6,880 bases of DNA. Source: Bacteroidota bacterium. Its GTDB lineage: Bacteria > Bacteroidota > Bacteroidia > Flavobacteriales > Weeksellaceae. The notes beneath the pieces are model-generated. The model was not told the DNA's origin. It saw only the letters and a list, made by a program, of their open reading frames with translations, and did no database searches. A program made the position numbers and the translations under genes. The stretch lies in NCBI GenBank assembly GCA_023388015.1, contig JAEWHB010000036.1, positions 1 through 6,880 of the forward strand, in the 5' to 3' direction. Numbering within the stretch: position 1 is the stretch's first letter; each line of letters begins with the position of its first letter. This document shows, one piece after another, positions 5,562-6,880 of the stretch.

Positions 5562-5592
5562 CAAAAATAAAGGATTAAGATGGGGAAGGCAA
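5562..5592 (-). promoter_or_regulatory. purA promoter, Bacteroidota-type
   Basis: On the minus strand TTG (5592-5590) is followed after 20 bases by TATTTTTG (5569-5562), matching the Bacteroidota/Flavobacterium consensus TTG-N17-23-TAnnTTTG exactly. The implied leader before the ATG at 5514 is about 40 bases. This is the only complete match found in the intergenic regions searched. Confidence 0.65.
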
Positions 5593-5723
5593 ATAAAACA
5601 ATCAACAAAAACAGGAAGTTTTCAAGAATTCCGAAATCGTTTAGCATCAATCTAAATTATGCTTGGATTAAAATATAAAAGTCATAAATGCTTAATTTTA
5701 AGGGTATTTAAAAATCAATCATT

Positions 5724-6047
5724 ATGAAATCATTATTAAAAACACTTGGATTGGTTCTGGTTGTATTGTTTATAGTTAGTTGTGCAGCCCGTGTAGTTAA
5801 TACGGTTGCGCATCTGGAACCGGTGCCGACCAAAGCAGAAGTTCATGCAAGTTTTACGACTGAACAACTCGCACAAGGAGGAGCTTTGTTTACCAATAAC
5901 TGCGATAAATGTCACAAATTGTTTGAACCTGAATCACGTGATGCGGAAAAATGGAATGAAGTGCTCAAACGTATGATTCCGAGAGCCAAGCTGAATTATG
6001 AAGAAGGGAAACTGGTGCGTGCTTATATCATCGCCCATTCTGAATAA
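5724..6047 (+). CDS. Monohaem c-type cytochrome lipoprotein (107 aa)
   Basis: This is a small electron carrier or haem lipoprotein exposed on the periplasmic side. Residues 1-20 are a lipoprotein signal peptide, with lipobox I-V-S-C and lipidated Cys20. After a linker, the single haem-binding motif C60-D-K-C63-H64 lies in LFTNNCDKCHKLF, with His64 as proximal ligand. Met84, in WNEVLKRMIPRA, is the likely sixth ligand. The closing helix, EEGKLVRAYIIAHSE, is the usual C-terminal cytochrome c helix. The mature length of about 87 residues suits a minimal class I cytochrome c. No redox partner is encoded nearby. It diverges from purA and precedes the PBP1C gene by 34 bases with no terminator, so a shared transcript is likely. 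TAATTTTA at 5693-5700 is a one-mismatch -7 candidate, with no TTG at proper spacing. The electron donor and acceptor cannot be told from the sequence. Confidence 0.9.
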   Translation: MKSLLKTLGLVLVVLFIVSCAARVVNTVAHLEPVPTKAEVHASFTTEQLAQGGALFTNNCDKCHKLFEPESRDAEKWNEVLKRMIPRAKLNYEEGKLVRAYIIAHSE

Positions 6048-6062
6048 TATTTGCATTATATT

Positions 6063-6082
6063 TGAAGAACTTTGATTCTTCA
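6063..6082 (+). other. Small hairpin touching the PBP1C start codon
   Basis: TGAAGAA (6063-6069) is the exact reverse complement of TTCTTCA (6076-6082) around a 6-base loop. The 3' arm ends on the A of the ATG. It overlaps a -7-like TATATTTG at 6057-6064 that has no TTG at correct spacing. The stem occupies the translation-initiation region, so it could lower initiation, but it is AT-rich and only weakly stable. Confidence 0.35.
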
Positions 6083-6880
6083 TGTGGAAAAAGTTCAGCA
6101 TATTTTACGGAAAGTTTAAAATCCCAATTTGGTCAGTTTTTGGGATTTTTTTGATTTGGTATTTGTTTTTTTCTTTACCAAAACCACTTTTTAAAGAAGA
6201 AACTTCCACACTGATTTACAGTCAAGACAATAAACTGCTCGGTGCAACTATTTCAGGTGATGAACAATGGCGTTTTCCGGCCAATGATTCCGTTCCTAAA
6301 CGATTTGAAATTTGCATCACTCAGTTTGAAGATGCTTATTTCAGAAAACATCCGGGTGTAAATCCGGTTTCTTTGTTTCGTGCTTTCAGACAAAATATTT
6401 CTTCCGACGGAATCGTCAGTGGTGGAAGTACCATTACCATGCAAACCATCCGATTAGCTAAACAAAATCCTGAACGAACTTATCTTCAGAAATTTCTCGA
6501 AATTATTCAGGCAACCCGACTGGAACTTACAAATTCCAAAGACAGAATTCTTAATTATTATGTTTCCCATGCGCCATTCGGCGGAAATGTAGTCGGACTT
6601 GATGCAGCTGCCTGGCGCTATTATGCGAAATCGGCAGATCAGCTTTCCTGGGGTGAATCCGCTACGCTTGCGGTTTTGCCCAATGCGCCTTCCTTAATTT
6701 TCCCCGGAAAAAATCAGGATTTGTTACTAAAGAAAAGAAATCGTCTTTTGAAAAAATTATGGGAGGAAGAATTCATCGACAAAGACGATTATGAACTGGC
6801 GATTTTGGAACCTTTACCGGGAAAACCTAATGCATTGCCTGATATTGCACCGCATTTATTGCACACTGCCATCAAATCAC
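6082..6880 (+). CDS. pbpC: Penicillin-binding protein 1C, N-terminal glycosyltransferase part (3' end outside window)
   Basis: This is a bifunctional class A-type peptidoglycan synthase of the PBP1C group, polymerising lipid II at the outer face of the inner membrane. The 266 visible residues are the short cytoplasmic tail, one membrane anchor at about 15-32 (PIWSVFGIFLIWYLFFSL), and most of the GT51 glycosyltransferase domain. Motif 1 is FEDAYFRKHPGVNP at 82-95 with catalytic Glu83. Motif 2 is GGSTITMQ at 114-121, motif 3 is QKFLEIIQATRLE at 136-148 with Glu140, and motif 4 is KDRILNYYVSHAPFGGNVVG at 153-172. The APFGGN..G.DAA..RYYAKS variant and the following LAVLPNAPS are typical of PBP1C rather than PBP1A/1B. 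The transpeptidase domain and PBP1C C-terminal domain should lie beyond base 6880. It follows the cytochrome gene by 34 bases on the same strand. The ATG at 6082 gives the expected short tail and anchor. Confidence 0.93.
   Translation, partial: MWKKFSIFYGKFKIPIWSVFGIFLIWYLFFSLPKPLFKEETSTLIYSQDNKLLGATISGDEQWRFPANDSVPKRFEICITQFEDAYFRKHPGVNPVSLFRAFRQNISSDGIVSGGSTITMQTIRLAKQNPERTYLQKFLEIIQATRLELTNSKDRILNYYVSHAPFGGNVVGLDAAAWRYYAKSADQLSWGESATLAVLPNAPSLIFPGKNQDLLLKKRNRLLKKLWEEEFIDKDDYELAILEPLPGKPNALPDIAPHLLHTAIKS

Noticed and set aside
5438..5650. A 70-codon minus-strand frame with a membrane-like hydrophobic run
   Set aside because: It overlaps the purA start in another frame and covers the purA promoter. 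The hydrophobicity is what T-rich intergenic DNA gives by chance.
6253..6444. A 63-codon minus-strand frame inside the PBP1C gene
   Set aside because: It lies antisense to GT51 motifs 1 and 2, so it is a shadow.

Overview
The window looks like chromosomal DNA from a member of the Bacteroidota, most likely Flavobacteriaceae and probably Flavobacterium or a close relative. This rests on AT-rich DNA, start codons without Shine-Dalgarno sequences, signal peptides ending in A-Q or S-Q, a match to the TAnnTTTG/TTG Bacteroidota promoter in front of purA, and the family-level look of the proteins. No tRNA, rRNA, CRISPR array or intact mobile element was seen.

Layout. Positions 1-1231 (minus) hold most of purB, adenylosuccinate lyase, with its C-terminus cut off by the window edge. 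Positions 1232-1533 are non-coding apart from a short open frame that may be a transposase relic. Positions 1534-3564 hold three minus-strand genes for secreted proteins: an orphan of 204 aa, an Ig-like protein split by a frameshift (2120-2858), and a 171-aa fibre-like protein. Positions 3565-3818 are a divergent intergenic region with a perfect 10-bp inverted repeat. A 105-aa conserved hypothetical protein (plus) follows at 3819-4136. It converges on purA, adenylosuccinate synthetase (4228-5514, minus), and two adjacent hairpins between them probably terminate one gene each. Divergent from purA are a monohaem c-type cytochrome lipoprotein (5724-6047, plus) and, 34 bases later, the N-terminal glycosyltransferase half of a PBP1C-type peptidoglycan synthase (6082 to the window end).

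How the genes fit together. PurA and PurB catalyse the two successive steps from IMP to AMP (PurB also acts earlier in purine synthesis). Here they flank, in the same orientation, a lineage-specific-looking cassette of exported proteins. The 171-aa protein and the Ig-like protein share a repeated module of about 55 residues, ending in an ungapped 20-residue block with conserved G, D and W. It occurs three times across the two genes, suggesting they make related surface or fibre-like products. The cytochrome lipoprotein and the PBP1C gene probably share a transcript but have no obvious functional link.

The most interesting points are the repeated G-D-W module, the frameshift or deletion junction in the Ig-like gene, the GC-rich inverted repeat upstream of the cassette, and the small 105-aa family, whose relatives, as I recall, carry an implausible 'phosphoribosylpyrophosphate synthetase' label in databases.
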